Shown: positions 43,895 to 55,315, numbered from the stretch's first letter. The stretch: 64,000 bases of DNA from Ichthyophis bannanicus (GCA_033557465.1 CM066031.1:1673198800-1673262799); one strand, 5' to 3'. Translations and numbers: made by a program. Notes: generated from the sequence alone by a model not told the origin.

Positions 43895-44035
43895 ACCCCT
43901 ATTTGTTGAGATATTGTTCTCATTGTTGAGATATGGTTCACATTGTTCTCTGTATTTTGACTTATGTTCAATGTAAACCGCCACTGATCATGGGAAATGG
44001 TGGTATATAAAAATGTTGCAAATAAATAAAATAAA
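43895..44035 (+). repeat. L2/SINE-type 3' tail
   Basis: TCAATGTAAACCGCCACTGA, GGTGGTATATAAAAATG and CAAATAAATAAAATAAAT form the shared L2-like tail. The head is absent. Confidence 0.6.
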
Positions 44036-44109
44036 TATGAGTGTTAAGTTTATTTTGATTTTATCCTGTTGCTATAAAGGAATCCACTGTCTGTCCCATG
44101 CCATTTTGA

Positions 44110-44575
44110 ATTCTGTCACTGTATTTGCCCCCGCCAAACCTTCAAAAGGATATAAACAGGATGAAGTCAGTGCAGAAGATGGCTACTAAAATGGTTAGTG
44201 GTCTTTGTTATAAAACATATGAGAACAGACTTAAAGATCTTAATATATATATGTTAGAGACGTTTAAATACCTCTGTGGCATAAATGCACTCTTTCAAAT
44301 GAAAGCAAGCTCTGCTATGAGGGGTCATTGGATGAGGATGAAAGGGGATAGACTCAGGAGTAAATATTTCTTTACGGAAAGACTGGTAGATGCAAGGAAT
44401 AGTCTCCCAGTGGAGGTACAGTAGTTGAGACAAGGATAGTATATGAATTCAAAATGCAGGGGACAAACACAGAAGACCTCTAAAAGAAAAAAAAAGGGGA
44501 CTACTGTAGTTGATATGGAAGGACAGACTAGATAGGCCATGTAGTCTTTTTCTGTTGTCATGTTTCTATGTGGAT
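44110..44575 (+). pseudogene. CR1-type ORF2 C-terminus and 3' end
   Basis: The frame 44125-44424 gives KDINRMKSVQKMATKMVSGL, ENRLKDLNIYMLETFKYLCG and RSKYFFTERLVDARNSLPVE. This corresponds to the QRRATKMIKGL...FFTERVVKxWNxLP segment of CR1 ORF2. The 3' end CCATGTAGTCTTTTTCTGTT...TGTTTCTATG is a second CR1 tail type. Confidence 0.65.
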
Positions 44576-45288
44576 GAGGAGCGGTGGGGTTGCATCTTCA
44601 GCCCATCCTACAGAGCTGAGAATGGATCTCTCTCTCCTCTCAGGTTCTGAGCTCATTCTCTCTTTCCTGAGGAGAGAATCATTAAATCTCCAAAACTTCA
44701 AAGGGCTGTACACATCTTTCCCACCTGAATATCTAGCAATGCTGGTGCATGGTTGGACTATGTAATCAATTCAATGTCTGTTCCCAATATCTTAGTGAAC
44801 CAAGCCTTTTCTATAAAATTAAACTTCTACTCCAGGATTGAAAATACCATGGCTTGGACAAGTTGAATCTTTGTATGGAGAGAGACATCTCTGCTCTTCA
44901 GAATCTTCTCTAGGTACCTTCATAGCCATTCTGCAAAGAGCAATGGGTCATCTGATTTCTTAACTGCTTGTTTCTTTATTGATTAGGCACAGACTCAACG
45001 GCACTTACTAAAAACACTAGTCTAGGACTGATTTATGTTTGGTAGAAAAGTATGAGAAAGTACATGTCCTTAGATACAGCATATGCCAGGGGTCAATTAA
45101 CCCCCATTACAACAAAAAAAAGTTTAAATCTCTTAAGATCACAGGCTTTGCAATCGGCAGGTATCGAGTTATCTAGATTGGGACAAACCTGAAATTAAAA
45201 TCCATGCTCATTATCACTGATCCCTGTGGGACTTCCTGCAATTCCTCTCCAAAAAAAAAAAAAAAAAGAAGAGGTGGCTTCTGGCCAG
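44576..45288. other. Stretch with no assignable gene
   Basis: No long frame or clear repeat end. A 17-A run lies at 45251-45267. The word GGCACAGACTCAACGGCACTTAC (44984-45006) resembles an RTE tail but is too short to assign. Confidence 0.35.
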
Positions 45289-45914
45289 TACAGTGCCTTG
45301 CAAAAGTATTCATTCCCTTGGTTTTTGTCCTCTTTCGTCACATTATGTACAACCTGGAATGAAAATGGAGAGGTTCATTTGAATGTTAGGTAATGGACCC
45401 AACAATATAGTCCAAATTGGTGAAGTGAAATGACAATAAAATACCTTGTTTATATAAAAAAAACAAGTTAAAACTGAAAAGTTGTGAGTGCATATGTATT
45501 CATCCCTTTTGCTATGAAACCCCTAAATAAGATCTGGTCCAACCAATTAATCTCAGAAGTCACATAATTAGTTGATTAGGGTCTACCTGTGTGTAATGTC
45601 ACATGATCCGTCACACAATGCCTGAATAAATATACCTGTTCTGAAAGGCCCCCAACTCTGCAACACCACTAAGCAAGCAAAATGAAGACCAAGGAACACT
45701 CCAAACAAGTCAGAGACAAAGTGGGGGGGGGGGGGAAGAATAGATCATGGCTGCATTCTAAAAAAAAAATATCCCAAATTCTGAATAACCCAAGGAGCAC
45801 CATTAAATCTATTATAACAAAATAGAAAGAACATGGCACCACTACAAACCTGACAAGAGAAGGCTGCCCACCAAAACTCACAACAGAGAATGTGGTGTGA
45901 AACCAAGGACAGAG

Positions 45915-46210
45915 GATATAAATCAATAAATTTCAAATTGTATTGACAATATCAACAAATGTTGCCAACCCGACACAGGCCGTGTTTCGTTAATACTTCC
46001 TCAGGGGTAAAGGCAACAAAGAGCAGTAGTCACCTCTCACTAAAATTAGTGTATAGGCTTTGAAGTTCGCCACTGAAGATAATCACAAACAGAAAAGTAA
46101 CGCTGCCAATTGCAGCAAGTGTATCAGCCTTCCGCAAAGAATCAGCTGTTTCCATTTTCCGCAAAGAATCAGCAGCAAAGATCCACAGTGGATTTGGGAG
46201 TATCTGTCCA
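45915..46210 (-). mobile_element. Penelope-like terminal-repeat fragment
   Basis: It contains the hammerhead-like motif at 45961-46017 and interrupts Tc1 coding text. It resembles the arms of 3285-3936 in the GACACAGGCCGTGTTTCG segment, but the flanks differ, so it is another subfamily. Boundaries are approximate. Confidence 0.5.
45961..46017 (-). ncRNA. Hammerhead ribozyme-like motif, well-formed
   Basis: On the minus strand stem I pairs GTTGCC (46017-46012) with GGCAAC (45966-45961) and ACCC with GGGT, around a small internal loop. The core CTGAGGA follows directly. Stem II is a short GT/AC pair, then GAAA. Stem III is CAC/GTG with a five-base loop. The cleavage triplet is GTC, with the cut after 45972. 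All invariant core positions (CUGANGA, GAAA, NUH) are present. The short stem II, with an extra A at its foot, is the weak point. Confidence 0.65.
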
Positions 46211-46332
46211 TTAAACCACTTTAAGCCATAGACTCCACAGAGTGAGGATTTATGGAAGAGTGGCCAGAAAAAGCGCCAGTGCTTAAAGAAAGAAATAAGA
46301 AAACACATTTAGAGTTTGCACAACAGTATGAG

Positions 46333-46615
46333 GGAGGAGTGGCCTAGTGGTTGGGGCAAGTTACCTCAGGCCAGATGTTTGGGGGTTCAAATCCCACTAG
46401 AGGACAGCAACCTTGGGCTGGAAGGACAGGGGTTTCTAGTTCCTTGTGGTCTTGGGCAAGCCACTTAACTATTTTACAGGGAACATGGGCAATGGAAGGT
46501 TATCTCCCAGTTATAATGCCCTGTTCAATGTAATTTCAGTTTGTTCAATGTAAACCGCCTTGATATCATGAAAGGCGGTATATAAGAAATGTTAAATAAA
46601 AATAAATTAAATAAA
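46333..46615 (+). mobile_element. tRNA-derived SINE inserted in Tc1
   Basis: GGGAGGAGTGGCCTAGTGGT, GGGGTTCAAATCCCACT and GGCAAGCCACTTAAC, then the tail GTTCAATGTAAACCGCCTTG...GGCGGTATATAAGAAATG and an A/T-rich end. It interrupts Tc1 transposase between the words LHNSM and NVADPPNTW. Confidence 0.85.
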
Positions 46616-46719
46616 TAGATAAATGTGGCAGACCCACCAAACACATGGAAGAAGGTTCTCTGGTCAGATGAGATGAAAATTGAACTTTATGGCCATCATG
46701 GGAAATGCCATGTGTGGCG

Positions 46720-47408
46720 TGTAGGGGTTAAGTGCGAGGTTAAGTCTTAGCGGATTACTTTAAGGGTTAAGGGATTATAATGTTCTTGGGTTCATAATCA
46801 CTCAATGGCCTTTATTCTGCTCTAATAAAAATATATATCAACCAGTCTGTCATTATAGTGGGCAAGGAAAAACAGGCCAGCATAAGGATATCATAAGCCT
46901 TAGCAAAGTGTATGCATGGATTGGAGAATCCATGCAGAGGCTTTGTGCAGAGAGCATGTACACAGGAAACCATGCAAAGAAGAATATGCTGAGCACATCA
47001 GCCCTGAAGAAGAAAGACAGTTGATAGTTGGTAGGTATGGAGTAAGAGCAAACGAAAAGGAACCTGAGTGGGTATCAAAACAGGAACAGAGGGGTCAGAG
47101 AGGTCAGCAGCAGGAAACGAAGGGAGGGGGGAGAAAAGACAGAGAGAGGCCTCACAGAGGGATGAATGTGGAGACTGCATACACGGAAGCAAAAAACGTA
47201 TATATGTAACACGACTATTGTACTCAGTGGGAGGAGGGATTCTGATGTCTGATGACTGACAGAAATTCTCCTCTCCTGCCTGTATTGTTCATCAGTAAAT
47301 CTAATAAACAGAGATTCTGATTGCACCTGTACTGACTTTTGGATCTGGACTATACAGGAAATTAGTGATAATTAGTAATCGGTCTCTTGTAAGTAACAGG
47401 GCCTTACA
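46720..47408 (+). mobile_element. Solo LTR of an endogenous retrovirus, 689 bp
   Basis: It begins TGTAGGGGTTAAGTG and ends CCTTACA, flanked by GGCG on both sides (46716-46719 and 47409-47412). The Tc1 coding text reads straight through if this block is skipped, so the borders are exact. A polyadenylation signal AATAAA (about 47305) precedes a GATTCTGATTGCACC R/U5-like stretch. No internal viral genes or primer-binding site adjoin it, as expected after recombination between two LTRs. TG...CA ends with a 4-bp duplication are typical of gamma-type retroviruses; class is an inference. Confidence 0.75.
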
Positions 47409-48354
47409 GGCGCAAACCTAACACTTCCCATCATCCGGAGAACACCACTCCCACAGTGAAACATGGCAGTGACAGAATCACGCTGTGAGGATGTTTTTCA
47501 TTGGCAGGGTCAGGAAAACTGGTTAAGACTGAAAGAACGATGGATGACACTAAATACAGGGCAATTCTTGAGGAAAACCTGTTTCAATCTGCCAGAGATT
47601 TGAGACTGGGACTGCTAAAGCTGATTTTAAGGGAAACATTTAAATGTCTTGGAATAGCCTAGTCAAAGCCTAGACCTCAATTCAATTGAGAATTGTGACA
47701 TTACTTGAAGATTGCTGTACACCAATGCAATCCATCTAACTTGAAGGAGTTGGAGCAGTTTTGCCTTAAGGAATGGGTGAAAATCCCAGTGGCTAAATGT
47801 GCTAAGCTAAGAGACATACCCCATGAGACTTGCAGCTGTAATTGCAGCAAAAGGTGGCTCTATAATGTATTGACTTGGGGAGGGGGGGGGGGGGGTGAAT
47901 ATATATATATATGCACACTCCAGTTTTCAGGTTTTTTGTCTTAATTATTGTTTGTGTCACAATAAAGGATATTTTGCACCTTCAAAGTCATAGGCATGTT
48001 GTGTATATCACATGGTGCTAACCCTCAAAACTCCATTTTAATTCCAGGTTGTAATGTGACAAAACAGGACAAACACAGAGGAGATTAATACTTTTGCAAT
48101 GCACTGTTATTTGGCTCACAGACATTCACTAATTCCAAAGTTTCCCCCCACCCCATAGAAGCAAGTCATGTAGCTATAATGGAGAATGGGATGCAAATCT
48201 TTAGAAAACAAAACAGCAACATCATTACATTTCTTTTTATTACATTAGAAGCAAATGCCTTGTTTAAGACATTACCCTTGGCTAGTAGGTTTTTTTGGGG
48301 GGTTTTTTTTACTGGGTGAAATAGACGATAGGGGGAAGACTTAAGCTCAGATTA

Positions 48355-48635
48355 TGTGGTATATTTACTAAACTATGCTGTTAGCTAACTGGTTAGCGCA
48401 CACAATTAGGTGGTTTGGGACAGAATGTGGGCTTTGGTGCATGTAAACCATGAATGCTGCTCTTAGAGTGAGTGCATTTAACACCATCTCACTGAGTGGC
48501 ATTAAATGCATCCACATGCTGGTTAGTGTGATGCTAATATACAGCATCGTGCTATCAGCAGTGGGACAGACACCCATGCCCAATTTGGTGGCACAAATGT
48601 GAGCTACCACCACACTCATCAGTAAACATACCCCC
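48355..48635. mobile_element. Harbinger-like MITE
   Basis: The left end GTGGTATATTTACTAAAC and right end CAGTAAACATACCCCC match the ends of the 3.0-kb element at 9861-12885 (GGGGTATGTTTACTAA). Internal text, TTAGCTAACTGGTTAGCGC and mirrored GTGTGATGCTAA words, is non-coding. A clear TAA duplication is not seen. Confidence 0.5.
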
Positions 48636-48639
48636 TGTA

Positions 48640-49288
48640 TTACAATACACAGTTTACCTTGCACCATAAAAGTTATATAGAAAAGTCATACTCAACTAAG
48701 GCTCCTAAACAAACATATCCAGATAAAAAATATCCCCTAGTAGTCTTAGCCTCTGAACCTTATGCCCAGCTCTCCAGCCCGTAGATGCTATTTCCCCCTC
48801 CCCTCTTTCTGCAACTAGGTTGTGGGCTGAATGATGGGAGGTGTGGTGTCAAACGTTTTCTCAATCAATGAACACATACCAACACAATTGAATACCCTCA
48901 AGCAATAAAAGAATAGGTAGCAACAGATATTAAACATATCTCCCAATCAGCAACTCACTCATACACAATATCCAAGCACCATTTCTCTATTATACTCAGT
49001 CTCTACCGATCCCTCCCATCCAACCATCAATCATGAATCCCTATACTTACAAGCACTGAAAGAAATAGAGTCTTTCAAACACAGCTTCAGCTCGAAACCT
49101 CATGCATGACTTTATGCTGCCGCTAAAGATACCTAATTGGACTGGCTTCGGTCAGCCTTTCCCCAGCCCTACATGCTGCCAATCTCACCAACAAATGTTT
49201 CTACTAATGGGGCTTGTCCAGTAACTGCTCCAGGTCCACAAGGCCTGCTTCACATACTGCAAACAAGGACCTCGGCCCATGTGTGAAC
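48640..49288. other. Stretch with no assignable feature
   Basis: No frame of note and no repeat ends recognised. It may be unique host sequence. Confidence 0.35.
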
Positions 49289-49539
49289 CCTTATAGCAGA
49301 GGTTCTCAAATCCAGTCCTGGAGGGCCGCAAACCAGTCAGGTTTTTGGGATATCCCTAATGAATATGCATGAGATATATTTGCATACACTGCCCCCACTG
49401 TATTTGTAGTAGTCAGTATTACTTATACAGGAATACCTTACCGATGTCAGCAATAAAATCATTTAAGCCCTAACATTACCCTGTCTGAATGTATTTTTGT
49501 GATTTAGCATCCTTACAAATTATGTATTGTCTTTAACTC

Positions 49540-49830
49540 ACATCGGATCTATTACTGTTGCCAAGTTACTCTCCTTAAATTATCACTGCTATCTGTAACT
49601 CACTTCAGATTTACTACTGTTGTCAGTAACTCAATTCAGAATTATTACTGTTGTCAGTAATTCATCTTAGAATTATCATCACTATCTGTGACTCACTTCA
49701 GATTTACTACTGTTGTCAGTAACTTCACCTCAGACCTGAGGTTGCCTGCATTATTGCATTTACTACTGTTGTCAGTAACTTCGCTTCAGACCTACTATGG
49801 TTGCCTGCATCTCACTTCATTAATACCCTA
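49540..49830 (+). repeat. Degenerate tandem repeat in the L2 5' region
   Basis: Units built on TTTACTACTGTTGTCAGTAA followed by CTCACTTCAGA recur six or more times with spacings of about 35-70 bp. Examples start near 49550, 49609, 49640, 49703 and 49760. Confidence 0.65.
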
Positions 49831-50041
49831 CCAATATATAACAGCTAATGTCCTACTGTGCACACCATTTAATTCTCCATATAAGCCAATAACTGGCCTT
49901 CCTACTGCTGTTAGTATCTAATTGCCTCTTAACTCTATCAGATTCACCACTGTTGCCAAGAATCCACGTCATCACGACCCTACCCAATATATAACTGAGT
50001 CAGACACCCTAGCTAACACACCACTGTGTCAGATATAGAAA

Positions 50042-50986
50042 ATGCCACACTCTAACACCATGTTTCTAAGAATATCCTACACCTGTATATTATTGGCAAT
50101 AATAATTGACCTATCACTAAGTTTAAACAGCAAAGTTCACATGACCATCCCTATAATACACACCCATACCCGAAATGACTGCCATATTGGGCACACTCTC
50201 CTAAACAACTACCCAAATATAAACTATCGTAGACTAATACACATAAAACAAACAAATTCACTTCAAACATGCAAGGAAATATGCTCCAACAACTCATCCT
50301 CCCTATCATGCATACTTATTAATGCACGATCAATGAAAAACAAACTCCCTATATTTAATGATCTGGTAACAGACTTAAAACCAGACATTTTATGTGTCAC
50401 AGAGACTTGGCTTTCTGAAACAGACACAGTCTACCTAAATCAACTTGATAATGAAAACTATGACATATTTTACAAACATAGACCCAATAAAAAAGGAGGA
50501 GGAGTACTAATGATGACAAAAAAGATATTAAATGCCAAATCAATCCATTCAAATATCTCTAACATAGACACATTACTGATAAAAATCGGCTTCATGAAAA
50601 TTTGCCTAATCTATAGACCCCCAGACCAAAGAGCAGATTGCCTAGATTCCCTTATTGAACTCCTTAGCTCAACCACTGAACAAAACCCTGTATTCATGCT
50701 AGGCGATTTTAACCTTCCATCACTACCAACTCCAAACTCCAAACTATTTCTAGACACTATATCAGATATAGATTATCATCAAATAATAAACACTGCAACA
50801 CATATAAAAGGAGGAACACTAGATCTGGTTTTTCTTCCTGATACATTCTTCAAGTTACTCAACACAAATACCATAGAATGCACAGAGACGCCTTGGTCTG
50901 ATCATTATATTATCAAAATAAATCTCACACATCCCTCCACTATTGTCAAAAACTACACAATAAGTGGCCCAACTTCAAAATTTTAA
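50042..50986 (+). pseudogene. L2 ORF2, endonuclease part
   Basis: A 314-codon frame. The apurinic-type endonuclease starts at SCILINARSMKNKLPIFNDL (residue about 95). It carries DILCVTETWLSETD (catalytic Glu), KKGGGVLMMTKK, FMLGDFNLPS (Asp/Asn), GTLDLVFLPD and PWSDHYIIKINL (final Ser-Asp-His). All main catalytic residues are retained. The frame stops at 50984-50986, before the RT begins at 51176, so at least one nonsense or shift separates them. The first 90 residues look like leader text of uncertain status. Confidence 0.8.
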
Positions 50987-51175
50987 AAATTTAATGAAAC
51001 TGAATTCCTTGATTCAACAATCCCCTACCTCTTACCATCCACATCAGATTTAGATGATGCTGTCAACAATTGGTATAAAACCATCAACAATGCAGCTAAA
51101 ATTAATCACACAAATAAACAGAGGGCACACCCTAAAACAAACAGCTCACTATGGATTAACAACACACTAAAACAA

Positions 51176-52015
51176 ATGAAAAAAGAACTAAGAAAACATG
51201 AAATTAAATGGCGAAAATCTAAGTTGACTATACACAAGGAAATATACAATAACCATCTCACAAAATATAAGGAAACATTAGACAGCACAAAGAAAAACTA
51301 CTATGCAGCAACCTTATCAAAATCATATAACAGACCTAGAGAGCTATTTTCTATTGTCAGAAATCTAACAAATAACGCTCAAACTTCCAGCAACGAAATC
51401 ACCGACATCTCAGTACATACTCTAGCTACACACTATCAAAACAAATCAAAAAAACCTCCAATGTCCTTAGAAACTATTAATACTCCTCACCAGTCTGTAG
51501 ACGAATGGTCAGACTTCTACCCCATATCAAATATGACATTAAAATCTATCATTTCCGGACTCAATACCACAATTTCTTATTTAGATCCATGCCCAGTATC
51601 ATGGATAAAAAACACACTGCCAACACTACTATCCTTCATTCTCCCTATAGTTAACCTCTCATTATCCCAAGGTTACCTCCCACCCTCGCTCAAACATGCA
51701 CAAATACGCCCAATTCTAAAAAATTGCAAACTAGATAAAACATCTCCAGTTTCAAACAGACCCATCTCTAGCATACCATTTTTGGCCAAAATAATTGAAA
51801 AAGTAGTGCAATTACAGACACAGGAATACATAGACGCATCTTACCCACTCGACGACCAACAATATGGATTTCGTCCACGCCACGGAGTAGATACACTCCT
51901 AACAGTATTATTCGATACTCTCCTAAGAGGAATCGACAATCATAAACAAGCATTTATCCTCCTTTTCACTGACCTATCAGCGGCTTTTGATAGGTTATTG
52001 AGCATTATTGAGTGA
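51176..52015 (+). pseudogene. L2 ORF2, RT N-terminal part
   Basis: A 279-codon frame. A basic linker (KKELRKHEIKWRKSKL...NRPRELFSIVRNLTN) is followed by RT fingers: QGYLPPSLKHAQIRPILKNC, NRPISSIPFLAKIIEKVVQL and QYGFRPRHGVDTLLTVLFD. Motif A reads LLFTDLSAAFDRL, keeping its first aspartate. The frame ends at 52013-52015. The palm motif B region (QGSALSALLFNIYI) is in another frame at 52150-52195. Confidence 0.8.
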
Positions 52016-53116
52016 TGTACACTAAGTCAGATAGGCATAAACTCTACAGTTCATAAATGGTTCACCTCTTACTTAAATAACAGAACACAAAATGTAAGAA
52101 TAGGTAATCAAACTTCCACCACATATAATCAAGAAATAGGTTTACCACAAGGCTCAGCATTATCAGCCCTTCTTTTCAATATCTACATAAAACCGGTCTG
52201 TAATATCTTTAAAAAATTTGAAGTACAATATCACCTCTATGCAGATGATATTATGATGTACATCCCATTTACGATCCCTAACCTACCGTTACAACTCCTC
52301 TCAGACTGTTATAATGAAATTACAATTTGGCTAAAATCTCAAAACCTCCACATAAATCATGCCAAAACTGAAGTCATAATCGTAACAAAAAATCAATCAT
52401 TCATCCCCCCAACCCACATAACACTACAAGACCAAGAAATTAAAATAAAAAACGAAATAAGATATCTAGGTGTTATCTTAGATACACACCTTACAATGGA
52501 AACACACATTAGAAACACTATAAAGAAAATTTATTTCAAACTTAAAATCCTCAAACAATTACGCCCGCTAGTATTTGTTCAAGATTTTATCAATATAATA
52601 CACGCTACCATAACCCCGCACTTCGATTTTGCCAACCTAATACTAATGGGCATTTCAAAACAGAACATTAAAAGAATGCAACTAGCCCAAAATGCAACAG
52701 CTAGAATCATTTTAAAAATAAACTCTCTACAGCACATAACACCTATACTAGCATCCCTTCACTGGTTACCAATACAAAGCAGGATAATATACAAAACAAT
52801 AATAACCTCATTCAAGGCATTAAATGACATGGCTCCGACTACACTATGTAACCTAATATGCAAAGAACCAACTAAGCCTACTCACAGAAAAGGACAATTA
52901 AATAATCTAAATATTCCGAAAGACTTCAAAAAAGCACATAAATTAACCAACAATAGAGCCTTTTCCCACATAGCTCCAACTATCTGGAATTCCCTACCAG
53001 AGGATCTACGATCGCTAACAGAAATCACGGAATTCCGAAAAAAATTAAAAACGTATCTATTCACAAAACACTATAATACCATGGAAAACCTTGCAGTCAA
53101 CTTAGACAAAGGCTAA
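52016..53116 (+). pseudogene. L2 ORF2, RT C-terminal part
   Basis: YADDIMMYIPF (motif C) spans 52238-52270 and continues into the frame 52253-53116. KNEIRYLGVILDTHLTMETH, FANLILMGISKQN, LAQNATARIILKI and ASLHWLPIQSRIIYK then follow. The end carries APTIWNSLPEDLRSLTEITE. These are the standard L2 RT thumb and C-terminal segments. Both RT aspartates are present. Confidence 0.8.
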
Positions 53117-53689
53117 ACAGGTATATGATTTTAAAGTACAAACCTCTCACACTTAAATTGACAACACACATAGCTTAAACGAATTGACGACCCAATCTCT
53201 TATGCCCTAAACTTCCACATGTATATAGTTGTATCTGTTGTGTACTGTCTTACTTATAGACACTACATTGTTAGTTAATTGTTTTTCACACTGTTCCAGT
53301 TTAATTATACTGTTTAGATGACTAGACTTAGCCTTGTTTAATTTAAGATGTTCTATGTAAAATTTAAGATGTTTTAAGATGTTCTATGTAAAACAAACCT
53401 CACTTTGTTAACCTGTTGTTAATTGTACACCGCACCTGATCTCTGGAAAATGCAGTATATAAATGAGTGTTAAATAAATAAATTTGAATGTATCTCATGC
53501 ATATTCATTAGGGCTATCCCAAAAACCTGACTGGTTCGTGGCCCTCCAGGACTGGATTTGAGTACCCCTGCCTTATAGCCTACCCCTCCACAGTGGCTGC
53601 TAATGCAAAGAGAAAAAGCCATCAGTATTTGATCTTAGCTTCAATGAGCTTGCAAACAGTGTCTTTCCTTTATAGTGTTTAGCACAGAG

Positions 53690-54110
53690 GCCCTCAAAAG
53701 TCTCTATTTGTGCAATTACCAAAGAAAATCATTGCTTTTTCTTGAACTTTCATTCTCTCTTTCAATGGATAGCTATGAAAAGAAGCTATAATAGCACAGG
53801 GGGGTTAGGCTTCGCCTTGTCCAGAGCCCGATATGCCCACTACAGCTTTACCACTCCCAGCTCCTCCTGGGCATTCTCACCAGACAATGCTTTAACAATA
53901 CTTTTCACCACCCTGAAGCTACCCGTATACTTTGGCAGTTCAGTGATGCCCTGAAATCACTAATTATTTCTTTATGAACAGTTTTCATGTCCTCAAACTT
54001 TGTCCAGGTGGTCATTATGGGAGCACTCGAACATGGAACTCCAGCTCAGTTAGAATCTCCTTGCTCTAATTTCTCTTCAATGTCCTCAATTTGACATCAA
54101 AGTTCAGTGA
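53690..54110 (-). pseudogene. L1-type ORF1 fragment
   Basis: The minus strand reads ALSGENAQEELGVVKL then, after a stop, WAYRALDKAKPNPP. This resembles the L1 ORF1 phrase IERAHRALxPKPxxxxPPR. Stops are frequent. It is an old fragment. Confidence 0.4.
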
Positions 54111-54114
54111 TGGT

Positions 54115-54710
54115 GCTGTGGAGGGGCAGCCTCTTGCACTGACCATGTAACACCTTCTCCTTATCCACCTCTATTGGCTCCCCGTTGCTTACTGGATTCA
54201 GTTCAAGGTTTTAATCCTCATTCACAAAGCTGTTCACACCGGCTCTCCTCAATACCTCTCTAACCTGGTACATCTCCACACTCCCCAATATATGCTCCGG
54301 CATATTCATGTTAATCGTATGTCTCTTCCACCCCCCTCTCAAGCACATATGGAAGCCACCCAAAATTCTGTCTTCTTCTTCCTCAACCCCAACCTCGAAT
54401 TCCCTCCCCCCAGACCTTTGGCTGGAACTCTCCTTTAACAGGTTTAAATCTCTATTAAAGACCCATCTCTTTTGCTCCACTTTTGACCTCCCTGTCCCCC
54501 CTGCCACCAGCTGAGGTATCTCTTCCCCAATTTTTTTTTCTTGTGTTCTATCTCCTCTCTGCTAATCTCTCCTTCTGTCTTCGTTGGTTTCCTCTTTCCT
54601 GTAGTGATTATGGTATTCTTTTCCTTTTCTGGCAGTTTGTTTTGAATTATTGTAAACCGCTCTGGTGTATTTTCGTAGGGCGGTATATCAAGAATCTAAA
54701 TAAACAAACA
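54115..54710 (+). pseudogene. L2 ORF2 C-terminus and 3' tail (another subfamily)
   Basis: In one plus frame the text includes YRIQFKVLILIHKAVHTGSP, QYLSNLVHLHTPQYML and RTWNS-like words. The tail GTAAACCGCTCTGGTGTATT...GGGCGGTATATCAAGAATC and AAATAAACAAACAAA follows. It is 5' truncated. Confidence 0.7.
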
Positions 54711-55282
54711 AAATCAGACTGCACCACAATAATTTTAAATGTTTTCAATTTCAAACAATTCCAAACTTGAAACCACTGTCAAAAGTCTGCCGAGGTAAGT
54801 TGCTCGCCCATCCCAGATTCAGACATGCTCTCCTGATTATACTCAGTCCTCCTTTTTGCCTGATATTTTCCCCACAGACATTTTGATTTCTTCTTTAAGT
54901 AGAGTTGGGGAGCCAGTAAATGCAAACTAACGGATGTTGAGTTGTGGGGGTTTTTTTTTTTTTTTTTTTTAACATATCTCCTTCGACATGGGGATGGAAA
55001 TTACAAACATTGCTGCTAAAAGTTTTCCTAAAAAGCTTTGATGATTTTGATACTTTTAAGAGGACTTCTCCTTTAGAGACCTCACCTTAGGCTGCCATCA
55101 GGCTTAATGACGCCACTTCCTCCTGTAAGGTTTAATATGATTTTAATTGTATTTAGGTTTGAGCTGTTGATATTTTGCTGTGTATGTTCTGATCCGCTTT
55201 GTAATGTTACAAGTTAGTGTACTGTAGACTCTTTAAAACGCGGTTCAACACATGATTTACTTATAACATGGTAAAAGGCTGG

Positions 55283-55315
<33 letters not shown>

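Larger units (their letters stand above)
45291..48106 (+). mobile_element. Tc1-type DNA transposon with three nested insertions
   Basis: The inverted ends CAGTGCCTTGCAAAAGTATT (45291) and TACTTTTGCAATGCACTG (to 48106) are flanked by TA on the left and a decayed TT on the right. The second-layer repeats GTCACATTATG...CAACCTGGAATGAAAATGGA and TCCATTTTAATTCCAGGTTG also pair. Transposase text survives on the plus strand: LTREGCPPKLT (45855-45890), WKKVLWSDEMKIELYG (about 46648-46692, including the first DDE aspartate), HHPENTTPTVKHGSDRIT (47432-47485) and DTKYRAILEENLF (47545-47590). Insertions are at about 45915-46210, 46333-46615 and 46720-47408. Confidence 0.85.
49407..53481 (+). mobile_element. 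L2 LINE, near full length
   Basis: It runs from 49407 to an A/T-rich end, TTAAATAAATAAA, near 53481. It is flanked by ATTTG (49402-49406 and 53482-53486), the probable target duplication. The 5' region (49407-50041) is non-coding and carries a tandem repeat. ORF2 follows in three broken frames. The 3' end (GTACACCGCACCTGATCTCT...GCAGTATATAAATGAG) resembles the tail of the SINEs in this window. Confidence 0.85.
49297..53570. mobile_element. hAT MITE split by an L2 insertion
   Basis: The left half (49297-49406) starts CAGAGGTTCTCAAATCCAG and the right half (53487-53570) ends CTGGATTTGAGTACCCCTG. Perfect 8-bp duplications CCTTATAG flank the composite (49289-49296 and 53571-53578). The halves are inverted repeats of one another (GGGATATCCCTAATGAATAT against ATATTCATTAGGGCTATCCC). 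L2 occupies the centre. Confidence 0.85.

Noticed and set aside
44984..45006. Possible RTE tail word GACTCAACGGCACTT
   Set aside because: Too short to assign and without flanking RTE sequence.
47068..47259. Short frames within the solo LTR
   Set aside because: Purine-rich low-complexity text with no viral domain; a solo LTR is not expected to encode protein.
54946..54971. Long T tract as a terminator
   Set aside because: Such tracts are common poly(A) tails of minus-strand retroposons or simple repeats. No polymerase III gene lies upstream.
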